From Anaerocolumna sp. AGMB13025 (GTDB lineage Bacteria > Bacillota > Clostridia > Lachnospirales > Lachnospiraceae): a stretch of DNA of 64,000 bases. Positions 12,594 to 21,528 of the stretch are shown here, piece after piece. Location: positions 2,225,001 to 2,289,000 of the forward strand of contig NZ_CP121445.1 in NCBI RefSeq assembly GCF_029689925.1, written 5' to 3'. The position numbers were made by a program, and so were the translations under genes. Position 1 is the first letter of the stretch; each line of letters starts with the position of its first letter. Under the pieces are notes generated by a model. It was not told the DNA's origin, made no database searches, and saw only the letters and a program-made list of their open reading frames with translations.

Positions 12594-13868
12594 ATGATTA
12601 TACACGTTGTCCAGTCAGGTGAAACAATTCAGTCCATTGCAGATGAATATGGGGTAAGTGAGGACAGTATAGTTCGAGATAATGATATTACAAACCCTGA
12701 TAATTTAGCAGTCGGTCAGGCTGTTCTTATCATTTATCCCAATCAGATATATACCGTGCAGGAGGGAGATTCCCTGCAAAGTATTGCGGATTCTTATGGA
12801 ACCAGTGTTATCCAGCTCTTACGGAATAATCCGCAGCTTATAAAAAGAGAATTTATATACCCCGGGGAAACCATTATAATTAATTATTTGGATGAAAAAA
12901 TAGGGAATATAACAACGAACGGATATGCTTATCCCTATATTGATCGGGATATCCTAATTCAGAATCTGGTCTATCTGACCTATTTATCTGTATTTAGTTA
13001 TTCTGTCGACGAAAACGGGAATCTAAATGATATTAATGATCAGGAAATCCTGAATCTGGCCAGAGCTTATGGTGTTGCACCTATTATGGTAATATCGAAT
13101 GTAAATGAAGCGGGTACCATAGACAAGGAAACCTTACATAATATACTGGGTAATCAGGAGATTAAGGATAACTTCGTTGCGAATATATTGGTTATGTTAA
13201 GTCAAAAAGGTTACTATGGTGTCAATTTTGACACTCCTTATATCAGGTCGGAAGACAGAACCTTATACTTTGATTTTATAGCTGAAGTTTCGGAAAGTAT
13301 AAGAGACCAGGGTTATAAAGTGTTTATAACCATAACTCCTAATTCTTTTGAAACGGAAACAGGAGCAGCTTTAGAACCAGTGGATTTTTCTGTTTTGGAG
13401 CAGGTTGTTGATGGTATCATCCTGTTATCTTATTCCTGGGGGTATGCCTCCGATATTCCAGTGGAAGCAATACCTAGTTATATTTTGGAACTTTTACTTC
13501 GGTATACCCTGACGATAATCCCTCCGGAAAAAATAACAATCGGCATATCAAGCATCGGGTATATATGGCAGCTTCCTAGTCAAGGAGGCATCGGTGCGTA
13601 TGCCATAAGTAATACCAATGCAGTACAATTAGCAAGTGATGTGGGAGCTGTAATTAATTATAATGAAGCAAATCTTTCCTCTTACTTTTATATAACAGAT
13701 ACCAATAATTATCTGGTATATTTCCATGATATAAGAGGCGTGGATACTTCTTTAAAGATTATGAACGGAAATGGACTTGAGAGTGTTGGAATATGGAATA
13801 TTATGTATGTCCTGACTCAAACCTTTTTGCTTATTAATAACCAGTATACTATTATTAATGTTATTTGA
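12594..13868 (+). CDS. LysM-LysM-GH18 spore-type protein with altered catalytic motif
   Basis: A 424-residue protein with two LysM peptidoglycan-binding units (residues 1-48 and 51-97: VVQSGETIQSIADEYGV and TVQEGDSLQSIADSYGT) followed by a GH18 barrel (about 105-420) of the SleL/YaaH spore-cortex type. No signal peptide, as usual for spore-coat-delivered members. In active relatives the strand-4 motif ends D-x-E with the catalytic Glu; here it reads VNFDTPYI, so Asp213 is kept but position 215 is Pro. This predicts loss of N-acetylglucosaminidase activity and perhaps a binding or structural role in the spore coat. It is convergent with the LuxR gene. GAGG stands 7 bases before the ATG. Confidence 0.88.
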   Translation: MIIHVVQSGETIQSIADEYGVSEDSIVRDNDITNPDNLAVGQAVLIIYPNQIYTVQEGDSLQSIADSYGTSVIQLLRNNPQLIKREFIYPGETIIINYLDEKIGNITTNGYAYPYIDRDILIQNLVYLTYLSVFSYSVDENGNLNDINDQEILNLARAYGVAPIMVISNVNEAGTIDKETLHNILGNQEIKDNFVANILVMLSQKGYYGVNFDTPYIRSEDRTLYFDFIAEVSESIRDQGYKVFITITPNSFETETGAALEPVDFSVLEQVVDGIILLSYSWGYASDIPVEAIPSYILELLLRYTLTIIPPEKITIGISSIGYIWQLPSQGGIGAYAISNTNAVQLASDVGAVINYNEANLSSYFYITDTNNYLVYFHDIRGVDTSLKIMNGNGLESVGIWNIMYVLTQTFLLINNQYTIINVI

Positions 13869-13924
13869 AGTTATGTTATGATAGTTTACTTAAATCAGTC
13901 TATAACAAACATAGATTATTACTA

Positions 13925-13963
13925 TACCCTGCCGGTTAAGAAAAATATAGGAACGGCAGGGTA
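13925..13963. terminator. Probable bidirectional terminator
   Basis: A perfect 10-bp inverted repeat (taccctgccg/cggcagggta) lies between two convergent genes, 56 bases after one stop and 10 before the other. No clear T-run is present on either side. Confidence 0.6.
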
Positions 13964-13972
13964 CAAATCGCA

Positions 13973-15079
13973 TTAATTCTCGGTAAGTTTTGAATATAAA
14001 GAAAAACGGTTGCTGACATTTAATTCCCGGTAAATATTATTCAGATGGGTTTTAACAGTATTCACGCTGATAAATAGCTGAGAGGCTATTTCTTCATTTG
14101 TTTTGCCAAGAACGACCAGTTCTATAATTTCAATCTGTCTCTTGGTAAGATTGTTGCCATTGGTTAATAAAGGCTCTTTTCTCATGGCTGTTTCAACCAT
14201 CGGTATAATATATACGTAAACCGACGATGCAAAGTGGTCGGTAGTCTGGGAGGGAGTAATATTTACTATGTATTTCTTATCAAAAGGAGACAATACCGTT
14301 TTTGAAGAGGCATATTCCGGAAAGCCGAATTCATCAATGACATGTTTTATTAAAAATTCATCACCAGAATTCTGATTTCTGACATCAGGGCAGAGTTCTG
14401 CCGTATATCGGTAAGCTGCGGAATTCATATAACCGATTTTATATGGATAGTTTGTGTTAAATATTATTAGTCCGGTGGGAGACTGATTACTTAAGGATTC
14501 AAACAAACGATTCTGGGTAATTAAGTTATTTACCGTCATATGATTTAGTGCCAGATTAGATATAAAGCTGCTGATTATATTTAAATTGCCTAAGTCGGTG
14601 GGAGTAAAATCACCCTCAGACTTGGACTTTAAAAATGCAATAGCTCCAATTACCGAATATGGACTTTTAATAAGCATAAGTGCCGTGTAATAATAAGGAT
14701 CTGGTACACTCATATAATCTTTAAAATATTGAGAGGATTCATAGTCTTCCATTGACATAACATCAGGAATCGTCAGTACATTCCTGTCTCTTACCAGTTC
14801 GTATTTATCCATAAGGTTATCTGCAAATAATGGATTCTGGGTATAGAAATATTGGGAAACCAGGTTCTTAATCCGGTGCGATGCTAAAAAGTAAGTGGAG
14901 TTTGCCGCATCACAAAGCCAGAAATTAGAAGTTTTAAAATCAAATATTTCGTATAGGCTGTTTAATAATAAATCACAGAATTCCTTACTGGAACTGGCCT
15001 TTTCTGTTATTTCTACACTTCTGTTAAAGAAAGTTATTAATTTATCATATTCGGGGGTAAATTCTGTGGGGGTATTCAT
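13973..15079 (-). CDS. LuxR-type regulator with GAF/PAS-like sensor (paralogue B)
   Basis: A 368-residue regulator. The N-terminal half (about 10-190) resembles a GAF domain (FKTSNFWLCDAANSTYFLASHRI), residues about 200-260 a PAS-like unit (SNQSPTGLIIFNTNYPYKIGYMNSAAYRYT), and residues about 305-365 are a LuxR helix-turn-helix (LTKRQIEIIELVVLGKTNEEIASQLF, VNTVKTHLNNIYRELN). There is no receiver domain, so it is probably a one-component sensor. It follows its paralogue by 27 bases and so is likely co-transcribed as the second gene. The ligand is unknown. Confidence 0.85.
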   Translation of the reverse strand: MNTPTEFTPEYDKLITFFNRSVEITEKASSSKEFCDLLLNSLYEIFDFKTSNFWLCDAANSTYFLASHRIKNLVSQYFYTQNPLFADNLMDKYELVRDRNVLTIPDVMSMEDYESSQYFKDYMSVPDPYYYTALMLIKSPYSVIGAIAFLKSKSEGDFTPTDLGNLNIISSFISNLALNHMTVNNLITQNRLFESLSNQSPTGLIIFNTNYPYKIGYMNSAAYRYTAELCPDVRNQNSGDEFLIKHVIDEFGFPEYASSKTVLSPFDKKYIVNITPSQTTDHFASSVYVYIIPMVETAMRKEPLLTNGNNLTKRQIEIIELVVLGKTNEEIASQLFISVNTVKTHLNNIYRELNVSNRFSLYSKLTEN

Positions 15080-15106
15080 TTTTTACTCCTTTATTTATTT
15101 GGTTAG

Positions 15107-16213
15107 TTAATTTTCAACAAGTTTGGTATATAAGGCAAAACGGCTGTTAACATTTAACTCCCGGTAAATATTATTTAAATGTGTTTTAACAGTATTCATG
15201 CTGATAAACAGTCGCAATGCAATTTCTTCGTTGGTTTTCCCCTCCATGACAAGCTTGACAATTTCGAGCTGTCTTTGGGTCAGATTATTGTCTTTTAGGA
15301 AAGCTGGTTCTTTTTTTTCTACCATTGTGACCTGCGGGATAATATATACATAAACCGTTGATGCATATTTGTCCATAGACTGGGAAGGAGCCGTATGTAC
15401 GATATATGTTTTCTCGAAAGGTGATTTTATGGTCTTTGATGAAGCATATTCGGGGAATCTAAAATCTTCAAGAATATAGTTTAATAAAAATTCATTACCC
15501 AAACTTCCCTCTGGCACATTAGGACAAAATTCCTTGGTATACCTTAAGGCAGCCGAATTTATATATATGATTTTGTATGGAGAGTTTGGATTGAATATGA
15601 TTAAACCCGTAGGAGACTGATTACTTAAGGATTCTAACAAACATTTTTGAGTAATTATATTTCTTACCATCAGGTGGTTAACCGCTAAATTGGAGATAAA
15701 ACCGCTTATTACATTCATATTGCTTAACTCTGCTGACGTGAAATCACCTTCTGTCTTGGATTTTAGAAATCCTACAGCTCCGATAATCCCATTCGAACTT
15801 CTTAGAAGCATTAGGGCTGCATAGTAAAATGGATCCGTACCCTGCAGATACTCTTTATAATACTGTGACTCTTCATATTCCTGGGTAGACATTATATCCT
15901 GAATGGTGATAACATTTTTGTTACCGATAAGCGGATACTTATCTTTTAAATTGTCGGCAAATAAGGGGCTCTTGGTGCAAAAATCCAGGGAAACCAGGTT
16001 TTTAATCCGCTGGCAGGCAAGAAAATAATTGGATTCCCTTGTATCAAGGAGCCAAAAGGCGGAATTTTTTAAGTTAAAAATTTCGTACAGGCTCGTTAAT
16101 AATAATTCACAGAAGTCCTTGCTGGAAACAGCTCTTTCGGTTATTCCCACACACTTATTAAAAAAGGCTATTAGTTTACTGTACTCGGGTGTATTTATTA
16201 CAGGTATATTCAT
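15107..16213 (-). CDS. LuxR-type regulator with GAF/PAS-like sensor (paralogue A)
   Basis: A 368-residue protein once the ATG at 16211-16213 is used (AAGGA 8 bases upstream); this makes it start like its neighbour (MNIPVINTPEYSKL against MNTPTEFTPEYDKL) and exactly the same length. Same architecture: GAF-like sensor, PAS-like unit (NQSPTGLIIFNPNSPYKIIYINSAALRYT), C-terminal LuxR helix-turn-helix (LTQRQLEIVKLVMEGKTNEEIALRLF). Roughly half or more of the residues match paralogue B along the entire length, so this is a local duplication. The two could form heterodimers. No target gene is obvious from the context. Confidence 0.85.
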   Translation of the reverse strand: MNIPVINTPEYSKLIAFFNKCVGITERAVSSKDFCELLLTSLYEIFNLKNSAFWLLDTRESNYFLACQRIKNLVSLDFCTKSPLFADNLKDKYPLIGNKNVITIQDIMSTQEYEESQYYKEYLQGTDPFYYAALMLLRSSNGIIGAVGFLKSKTEGDFTSAELSNMNVISGFISNLAVNHLMVRNIITQKCLLESLSNQSPTGLIIFNPNSPYKIIYINSAALRYTKEFCPNVPEGSLGNEFLLNYILEDFRFPEYASSKTIKSPFEKTYIVHTAPSQSMDKYASTVYVYIIPQVTMVEKKEPAFLKDNNLTQRQLEIVKLVMEGKTNEEIALRLFISMNTVKTHLNNIYRELNVNSRFALYTKLVEN

Positions 16214-16424
16214 ATGGACTGTCCTTATCATATTAGAGTCTATTTAAAGTTAATAAGCGCGAATCATGTCGCATAATAATACCTTGATTATAGTAAAATT
16301 ATAGTAAAATTACAAGAACTATATTTGCCTGTATGTATAAATTTATTGAAGCTGGAAAAATATAGTATATGGAAGTTTATACTTATATTAAGGCCAGATA
16401 TATATTCTATATTTTCTCAAGCTT

Positions 16425-16499
16425 GGCTCTTAGTATGGACAATTTAAAACAAGACCTGCATCTTTAAAGCATTATTATAAATTGTCCATGCTAAGAGCC
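16425..16499 (-). terminator. Long hairpin after sspH
   Basis: Two 22-bp arms (ggctcttagtatggacaatt... and its complement) with one wobble position flank a 31-nt loop, starting 17 bases after the sspH stop. The T-run is weak on both strands; a terminator is the simplest reading, but arms this long also suggest an mRNA-stabilising structure. Confidence 0.6.
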
Positions 16500-16516
16500 G
16501 GATTTTTATAGATTTA

Positions 16517-16702
16517 CTAATGTTCCGATTCAACCAACTGATTTAAAGCCACTTCCTGACTGTTCCAGGGTTGATTCAGATAATGAATACTGGCAAAATC
16601 TTTATTTGGGTTAACTTCTTCAATATAGATTGCTCTTCCGTTATAGTTCACATTTGCCATAACCGGTGAATCTGCAATTTCGCTTGCCCGTCTTCGGTCC
16701 AT
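16517..16702 (-). CDS. sspH: Small acid-soluble spore protein, H type
   Basis: A 61-residue protein matching the SspH family along its full length: the N-terminal block MDRRRASEIADSPVMANV, a central NGRAIYIEEVN and the C-terminal EVALNQLVE are all recognisable. H-type SASPs are minor spore-core proteins made in the forespore, unlike the DNA-coating alpha/beta type. AAAGGAG stands 9 bases before the ATG. It is monocistronic, flanked by a long hairpin downstream. Forespore (sigma-G) control is expected from the family; I could not pick a convincing sigma-G promoter by eye. It supports the view that the organism sporulates. Confidence 0.9.
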   Translation of the reverse strand: MDRRRASEIADSPVMANVNYNGRAIYIEEVNPNKDFASIHYLNQPWNSQEVALNQLVESEH

Positions 16703-16830
16703 TGTTGTTGTCTCCTTTATCGTATTTATTAATAGTTCTTGGTAAGTAGAGGTTCACAATTACCTAAATAGTTTTCCTTTCAGAGATGATAAATATTCTT
16801 TTTAAAACTACATTCATTATTTGTTAAGTA

Positions 16831-16859
16831 TTGGAAAGTTATTACATATGTGTTATACT
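16831..16859 (+). promoter_or_regulatory. Sigma-A promoter of M3 peptidase gene
   Basis: TTGGAA, a 17-bp spacer and TATACT, about 45 bases before the ATG of the peptidase; AAAGGGA ribosome site follows. Confidence 0.65.
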
Positions 16860-16904
16860 TAGAAAATATATGGCTCATTCAAATAATAAGGAAAGGGATA
16901 AGAA

Positions 16905-18614
16905 ATGAAGGATTTTACATTTTCAACGTTAGAATATGTCAGACCGGATTTTGAACTGCTGGAGAAGGAAAGCATCAAAATGGCGGAGGAAATCAGACAA
17001 GCAGATAAGTATGAACAAATAAAAGATGTACTTGAGCGCAGAGAGAAGCTTAACAGTTCCATTGATACAATGGCAACCATTGCATACATCCGTAATACCT
17101 TAAATACTACCGATGAATTCTACGAATCAGAAATTGAATTTATTGATGAACGGGGTGCGGCGGCAACCGTTAAGAAGGCAGAGGTCAGCAAGGCCTTATT
17201 GGAGAGCAGATTCCGGGAGGAAATGATAAAGGATCTCGGGAAAGAATATCTGGTGGCAGAACAGCGTTTTGTTGACCAGTTTAAAGAAGAACTGGTACCC
17301 TTTATGCAGCAGGAAGCAAAGCTTACCACCAGGTATCAGAAGCTGATGGCAACAGCACAGATCGATTTTGATGGTCAGATATTAAATCTCTATGGAATCC
17401 AGAAGTATTTTGAAAACCCGGACAGAGAAGTACGTAAGGGAGCTTTTAAGGCTTTTTCTGATTTTTATCATAAAAATGAAGAAGAAATGGAAGAAATTTT
17501 TGACCAGTTAATCAAAATTCGTAATGAAATGGGACGTTCTTTAGGTTTTGATAATTTTATACCCCTCGGCTATATGCAGCAGGAACGCAGTGATTATGGA
17601 CAAAAAGAAGTTGCTGCTTTCAGGGAACAGGTAAGAAAAGAAATTGTACCTTTGTGCCAGGAAATCTATAATGCCCAGGCAAAACGGATCGGTGTGGATA
17701 AAATCATGGCTTATGATGAAAAGTTTGTATTTCCGGATGGCAATGCCATACCTGCCGGAGATGAGGAATACCTGGTAGCAGAGGCTCAGAAGATGTACCA
17801 TGATATGAGTACAGAGACTGGTGAATTCATCGATTTTATGATTGCACATGAATTAATGGATTTGAAAAATAAACCCAATAAGGCTGCAACCGGATATATG
17901 ACAAGTCTGTTAGATTATAAGGCACCCTATGTATTTTCCTGTTTTAATCACACTATTTTTGATATGCAGGTATTATCTCATGAACTTGGTCATGCATTTG
18001 CAGGCTACGAAGCCATGCGGACGCAGAAAACATCTCAATACTACTCGGTAAGTACAGATATTGCCGAAATCCATTCGATGGCAATGGAACAGTTTGCTTA
18101 TCCTTATGCGGAACAATTCTTTGGAGAAGATGCGGACAAATTCCGCTTTGCGCACTTACAGGAAGCCTTTACCTTTGTTCCCTTTGGTGTTGCGGTTGAT
18201 GAGTTTCAGCATATCGTTTATGCCAATCCGGAACTTACCCCTAAGGAACGTACTTTTGAGTGGCATAAGTTAGAGGAAAAATACATGCCCTGGCGTGCTT
18301 ATGAGGAGGATGAATTCATGGAGCGCGGCGGCTTCTGGTATTATAAGCTGCATATATTCTTATATCCGTTTTATTACATTAATTATACCCTTACCACAAT
18401 GGGGGCCATGGAGTTTAAACAGCGTTACCATGAGAATAAGGAACAAGCCTGGAAGGATTATCTGGCATTATGTAAAGCTGGCTCTAGTACCAATTATCTT
18501 AACCTTTTAAAATTAGCTAATCTATCCGTGCCCTTTGAAGAGGGAAGTGTTGCAAAATCCATCGCTTATGCAAAAGAAGAACTTTTAAGCCAGATAAAAG
18601 GTCAGGACAAGTAG
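16905..18614 (+). CDS. M3-family oligoendopeptidase (PepF type)
   Basis: A 569-residue zinc metallopeptidase of the cytosol that cuts short peptides. The M3 zinc site HELGH is at residues 359-363 (His359, Glu360, His363) in VLSHELGHAFAGYEA, with the third ligand expected in the following DIAEIHSMAMEQF block. The N-terminal 200 residues are helical as in oligoendopeptidase F. Length agrees with the M3 clade found in Clostridia (about 560). No signal peptide. Single gene with its own promoter and a downstream hairpin. Confidence 0.93.
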   Translation: MKDFTFSTLEYVRPDFELLEKESIKMAEEIRQADKYEQIKDVLERREKLNSSIDTMATIAYIRNTLNTTDEFYESEIEFIDERGAAATVKKAEVSKALLESRFREEMIKDLGKEYLVAEQRFVDQFKEELVPFMQQEAKLTTRYQKLMATAQIDFDGQILNLYGIQKYFENPDREVRKGAFKAFSDFYHKNEEEMEEIFDQLIKIRNEMGRSLGFDNFIPLGYMQQERSDYGQKEVAAFREQVRKEIVPLCQEIYNAQAKRIGVDKIMAYDEKFVFPDGNAIPAGDEEYLVAEAQKMYHDMSTETGEFIDFMIAHELMDLKNKPNKAATGYMTSLLDYKAPYVFSCFNHTIFDMQVLSHELGHAFAGYEAMRTQKTSQYYSVSTDIAEIHSMAMEQFAYPYAEQFFGEDADKFRFAHLQEAFTFVPFGVAVDEFQHIVYANPELTPKERTFEWHKLEEKYMPWRAYEEDEFMERGGFWYYKLHIFLYPFYYINYTLTTMGAMEFKQRYHENKEQAWKDYLALCKAGSSTNYLNLLKLANLSVPFEEGSVAKSIAYAKEELLSQIKGQDK

Positions 18615-18695
18615 AAGAAAAAATAAAGAAATAAATAGTAAAGGTATAAGCGAAATTAGTAATGATAAAATAATCAAATTGTGAGTTAAGCAATA

Positions 18696-18760
18696 AGGGC
18701 TGATGCAAACTTGTAAGGTTAATTTACACTGTTCTGTAAATAACAGTTTGCTTCGGCCCT
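18696..18760 (+). terminator. Imperfect long hairpin after M3 peptidase gene
   Basis: Arms agggctgatgcaaactt and its near complement (…gtttgcttcggccct) pair over about 17 bases around a 28-nt loop. No strong T-run follows. Confidence 0.55.
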
Positions 18761-19666
18761 CAGTTATTACATTGTATTCATGAACATTTAACAACATTTC
18801 AACTTGTATATTTGTTATTGTAAAAATAATACAAATATGATAAAATATACATAATAACTAGAGCGTCGATACAGCAATCTGCTGATGCTTCTATTGTTCA
18901 TACATCATTTTTCTTTTAAGTATTTTATAAAACAAAGTATTCCAAGAATATAGAATAGAACCTTAATGAAACCTGATATAATACCAAAATAATAAACTAA
19001 GCTTATCATTATATACCTCCCCGTAATTTATGAAAACTTGTACCATGAAAACATCTCAATTATATTAATAATATATCATAGGCATACATATTTTACCATG
19101 ATTTATTCCGGAATTAGTATGGATTTATTTCGATCCATGCTGATTAATAAGTAATTATCTGACACTATATTTATTATTTATAATCTTCTGACATTCTAAG
19201 TTCACTTAAAGCAACAATAATCTGCTGAAAGCCATGTACTCAATCTATCCGGCCAGTATCGTCCCGCGTTATTTAACTGGCAAAACTCTTGCGTGATTAG
19301 TCATTTACCCCTTATCAAAAGCCGACTTAAGCCATCAATGGCATTGTAATATAACAAAATTATGAAGAATTAGAAAGCAAAGGAGGTGAGTTTTACCCCA
19401 TGTATCCAGGTTAAATACTATTTTTGCAATTCCTACCTGGATATCCAGAAAAGGGAAGCATGCTCGAATATGACCTTATTATGTATTTTAGCAGGTAATT
19501 GCGGTTTCGCGATTGCTTAATGTATTGTAGTAGGAGGTGAAGAAATAACAAAATAACAGAAGTAAAAAGTATGAAACTTATATCTGCAAAATGGTAAAAC
19601 ACATATTCAGTATTAAAAAATTACTTATTGGGAGTTTAATTAAGAGATAAAGGAGAAGATAGAAGG
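18761..19666. other. Gene-poor gap (about 0.9 kb) with one small gene and structured DNA
   Basis: Apart from the 34-residue ORF at 18905-19009 there is no supported gene. Seen here: a 6-bp-arm hairpin at 19252-19281 (gccagt/actggc, 18-nt loop), a 9-bp-arm hairpin at 19403-19443 (tatccaggt/acctggata), and two AGGAGGTGA ribosome-like sites (19381 and 19532) with only very short ORFs behind them. The last 150 bases are the leader of the GH5 gene, with AAGGAGAAG ahead of its ATG. Confidence 0.5.
18905..19009 (-). CDS. Small hydrophobic membrane peptide, 34 residues
   Basis: A short ORF with a very strong ribosome site (GGGGAGGT, 5 bases before the ATG at 19007-19009). The product begins MISLVYYFGIISG, continues as an almost unbroken hydrophobic stretch of about 28 residues and ends in a basic tail (IKYLKEK), so it should be a single or hairpin membrane segment. 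No family is recognised. Size and design resemble type I toxin peptides and small sporulation membrane proteins; neither can be proved. The nearest genes are a convergent peptidase gene and a divergent GH5 gene. Confidence 0.55.
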   Translation of the reverse strand: MISLVYYFGIISGFIKVLFYILGILCFIKYLKEK

Positions 19667-21073
19667 ATGAAAGGTATAAAAAAATTAATTGCACTATTTG
19701 TTATTGCTGTAACGATAATTACAACCAGTTACTTTACAAAGGAACCAAGAGCAGCGGCAGCGGATACCTCCAATGACGACTGGCTTCATTGTGTTGGTAA
19801 TACGATTTATGACAAGAATGGAAATGAAGTCTGGCTTACAGGCGCGAACTGGTTCGGTTTTAATTGCAGTGAAAATGTATTTCATGGTGCCTGGTATGAT
19901 ATTAAAGGAATTCTGACTGGGATAGCAGACAGAGGAATTGGATTTTTACGGGTTCCGATTTCCACCGAGTTATTGTACAGCTGGATGAGCGGTAAGCCGA
20001 ATAAAGTATCCAGTGTAACTGCTGCAAATAATCCTCCCTATTATGTCTGCAATCCGGATTTTTATGATCCGTCCACCAATGGTGTTAAAAACAGCATGGA
20101 GATTTTTGATATTATTATGGGCTATTGCAAAGAACTTGGCATTAAGGTAATGGTAGATGTGCACAGCCCGGATGCCAATAATTCAGGACATAACTATCCG
20201 CTGTGGTATGGTCTGACTACCAATACGGCAGGAGAAATTACAACGGATAAATGGATCAGCACTCTGGTATGGTTGACAAATAAGTATAAAAATGATGATA
20301 CGATTCTGGCCATTGATTTAAAGAATGAACCCCACGGACAACGGGGATATACTGCAGCCCCCCCGGCTAATATGGCTAAGTGGGACAACTCTACTGATGA
20401 GAACAACTGGAAATATGCGGCTTCAAGATGTGCCAGTTCCATACTTGCCGCCAATCCCAACCTGCTGATTATGATAGAAGGTGTGGAACAGTACCCGAAG
20501 ACAGAATTAGGTTATACCTACCAGACACCAGAGATATGGGGAGCAAGCGGTCCGCAAGCGCCATATTATGGTGCCTGGTGGGGCGGTAATTTAAGGGGGG
20601 TAAAAGATTATCCAATTGATTTGGGTGCCTTAAACAGCCAGATTGTCTACTCACCTCATGACTATGGTCCGTCGGTTTACAATCAATCCTGGTTTAATAA
20701 AAACTTTACTACCCAGACTCTTCTGGATGATTATTGGTATGATTCCTGGGCATATATTAATGATCAGAACATCGCCCCGCTTTTTATTGGTGAATGGGGA
20801 GGATTTATGGATGGCGGCAATAACCAGAAGTGGATGACTTTGTTAAGAGATTATATCGTAGATAACCGTATCAATCATACCTTCTGGTGCATTAATCCGA
20901 ATTCTGGTGACACTGGCGGTTTATTAAGCTATGACTGGTCTACCTGGGATGAAGCAAAGTATGCTTTATTAAAACCGGCATTATGGCAGTCAGGCGGTAA
21001 ATTTATAGGTCTTGACCATCAGATTCCCCTGGGTTCAAACGGGATATCCCTTGGGCAGTATTACAGAAACTAA
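19667..21073 (+). CDS. Secreted endoglucanase-like glycoside hydrolase family 5
   Basis: A 468-residue secreted enzyme. Residues 1-32 are a signal peptide (basic MKGIKK, hydrophobic core, AAAADTS cleavage region). The GH5 barrel shows the N-terminal block GNEVWLTGANWFGF, the acid/base Glu221 in LKNEPHG, the HDYGP block, and the nucleophile Glu376 in IGEWGG. It cleaves beta-1,4-glucan or related beta-mannan/xyloglucan chains outside the cell. No carbohydrate-binding or dockerin module follows; the protein ends about 60 residues after the catalytic core. Preceded by a long leader without a recognised regulator; the ATG follows AAGGAGAAGATAGAAGG. Confidence 0.93.
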   Translation: MKGIKKLIALFVIAVTIITTSYFTKEPRAAAADTSNDDWLHCVGNTIYDKNGNEVWLTGANWFGFNCSENVFHGAWYDIKGILTGIADRGIGFLRVPISTELLYSWMSGKPNKVSSVTAANNPPYYVCNPDFYDPSTNGVKNSMEIFDIIMGYCKELGIKVMVDVHSPDANNSGHNYPLWYGLTTNTAGEITTDKWISTLVWLTNKYKNDDTILAIDLKNEPHGQRGYTAAPPANMAKWDNSTDENNWKYAASRCASSILAANPNLLIMIEGVEQYPKTELGYTYQTPEIWGASGPQAPYYGAWWGGNLRGVKDYPIDLGALNSQIVYSPHDYGPSVYNQSWFNKNFTTQTLLDDYWYDSWAYINDQNIAPLFIGEWGGFMDGGNNQKWMTLLRDYIVDNRINHTFWCINPNSGDTGGLLSYDWSTWDEAKYALLKPALWQSGGKFIGLDHQIPLGSNGISLGQYYRN

Positions 21074-21167
21074 TGCAAATTGCTATGTACAAGGCTTTAC
21101 CTATTCGTATAAAAAAATATTTATTAGTTATAATAGTATCAAATAATACTTGCGAAAGGAACCATAT

Positions 21168-21386
21168 ATGAATAGTGTAAGGCTTAATATCGAAGGGCTT
21201 AATGACGATGAAACTCAGGACAGAGTCAAAAACCAGTTAGAAGGTATAATCGGTGTGCAGAAGGTAATGTTAAGTGCTGGTCAGGATTATGTAGATATTA
21301 ATTATGACGACCAGACCTCATCTGCGGAATTAAACAACCATTTACAGAACAATGGTTATAAAGTGGTTGACATAAATAAAGAATAG
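21168..21386 (+). CDS. HMA-fold protein lacking the CxxC metal site
   Basis: A 72-residue protein with the beta-alpha-beta-beta-alpha-beta pattern of heavy-metal-associated domains (SVRLNIEGL..., VQKVMLSAGQDYVDINYDD, LNNHLQNNGYKVVDI). The metal-binding CxxC that normally lies after the first strand is replaced by Asp/Glu residues (NDDETQD), so copper chaperoning is unlikely. The ATG 7 bases after GAAAGGA is preferred to an upstream TTG. Monocistronic, with a hairpin after it. Function unknown. Confidence 0.75.
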   Translation: MNSVRLNIEGLNDDETQDRVKNQLEGIIGVQKVMLSAGQDYVDINYDDQTSSAELNNHLQNNGYKVVDINKE

Positions 21387-21424
21387 CCTGAATCAGAACC
21401 AAATCAACATAAGCCTATATTTAT

Positions 21425-21505
21425 GAAACGGAGCTGTTGTGAAACATCATAATTAAGTTTACTGTCAGGTACTTAATATATGGAATGTTACAGCAGCTTC
21501 GTTTC
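21425..21505. terminator. Imperfect long hairpin between convergent genes
   Basis: The outer arms gaaacggagctgttgtg... and ...tacagcagcttcgtttc pair over about 20 positions with a few mismatches. It sits between the HMA gene and the convergent deacetylase gene. Confidence 0.6.
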
Positions 21506-21528
21506 TTGCTGTTATTTTTTAGTATCAG

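Noticed and set aside
19200..19340. Minus-strand stretch with cacgca...gggacg...ccgg resembling a c-di-GMP-I riboswitch
   Set aside because: The GCAAAGCC/tetraloop-receptor parts of the consensus are missing and the stem order does not fit; likely chance.
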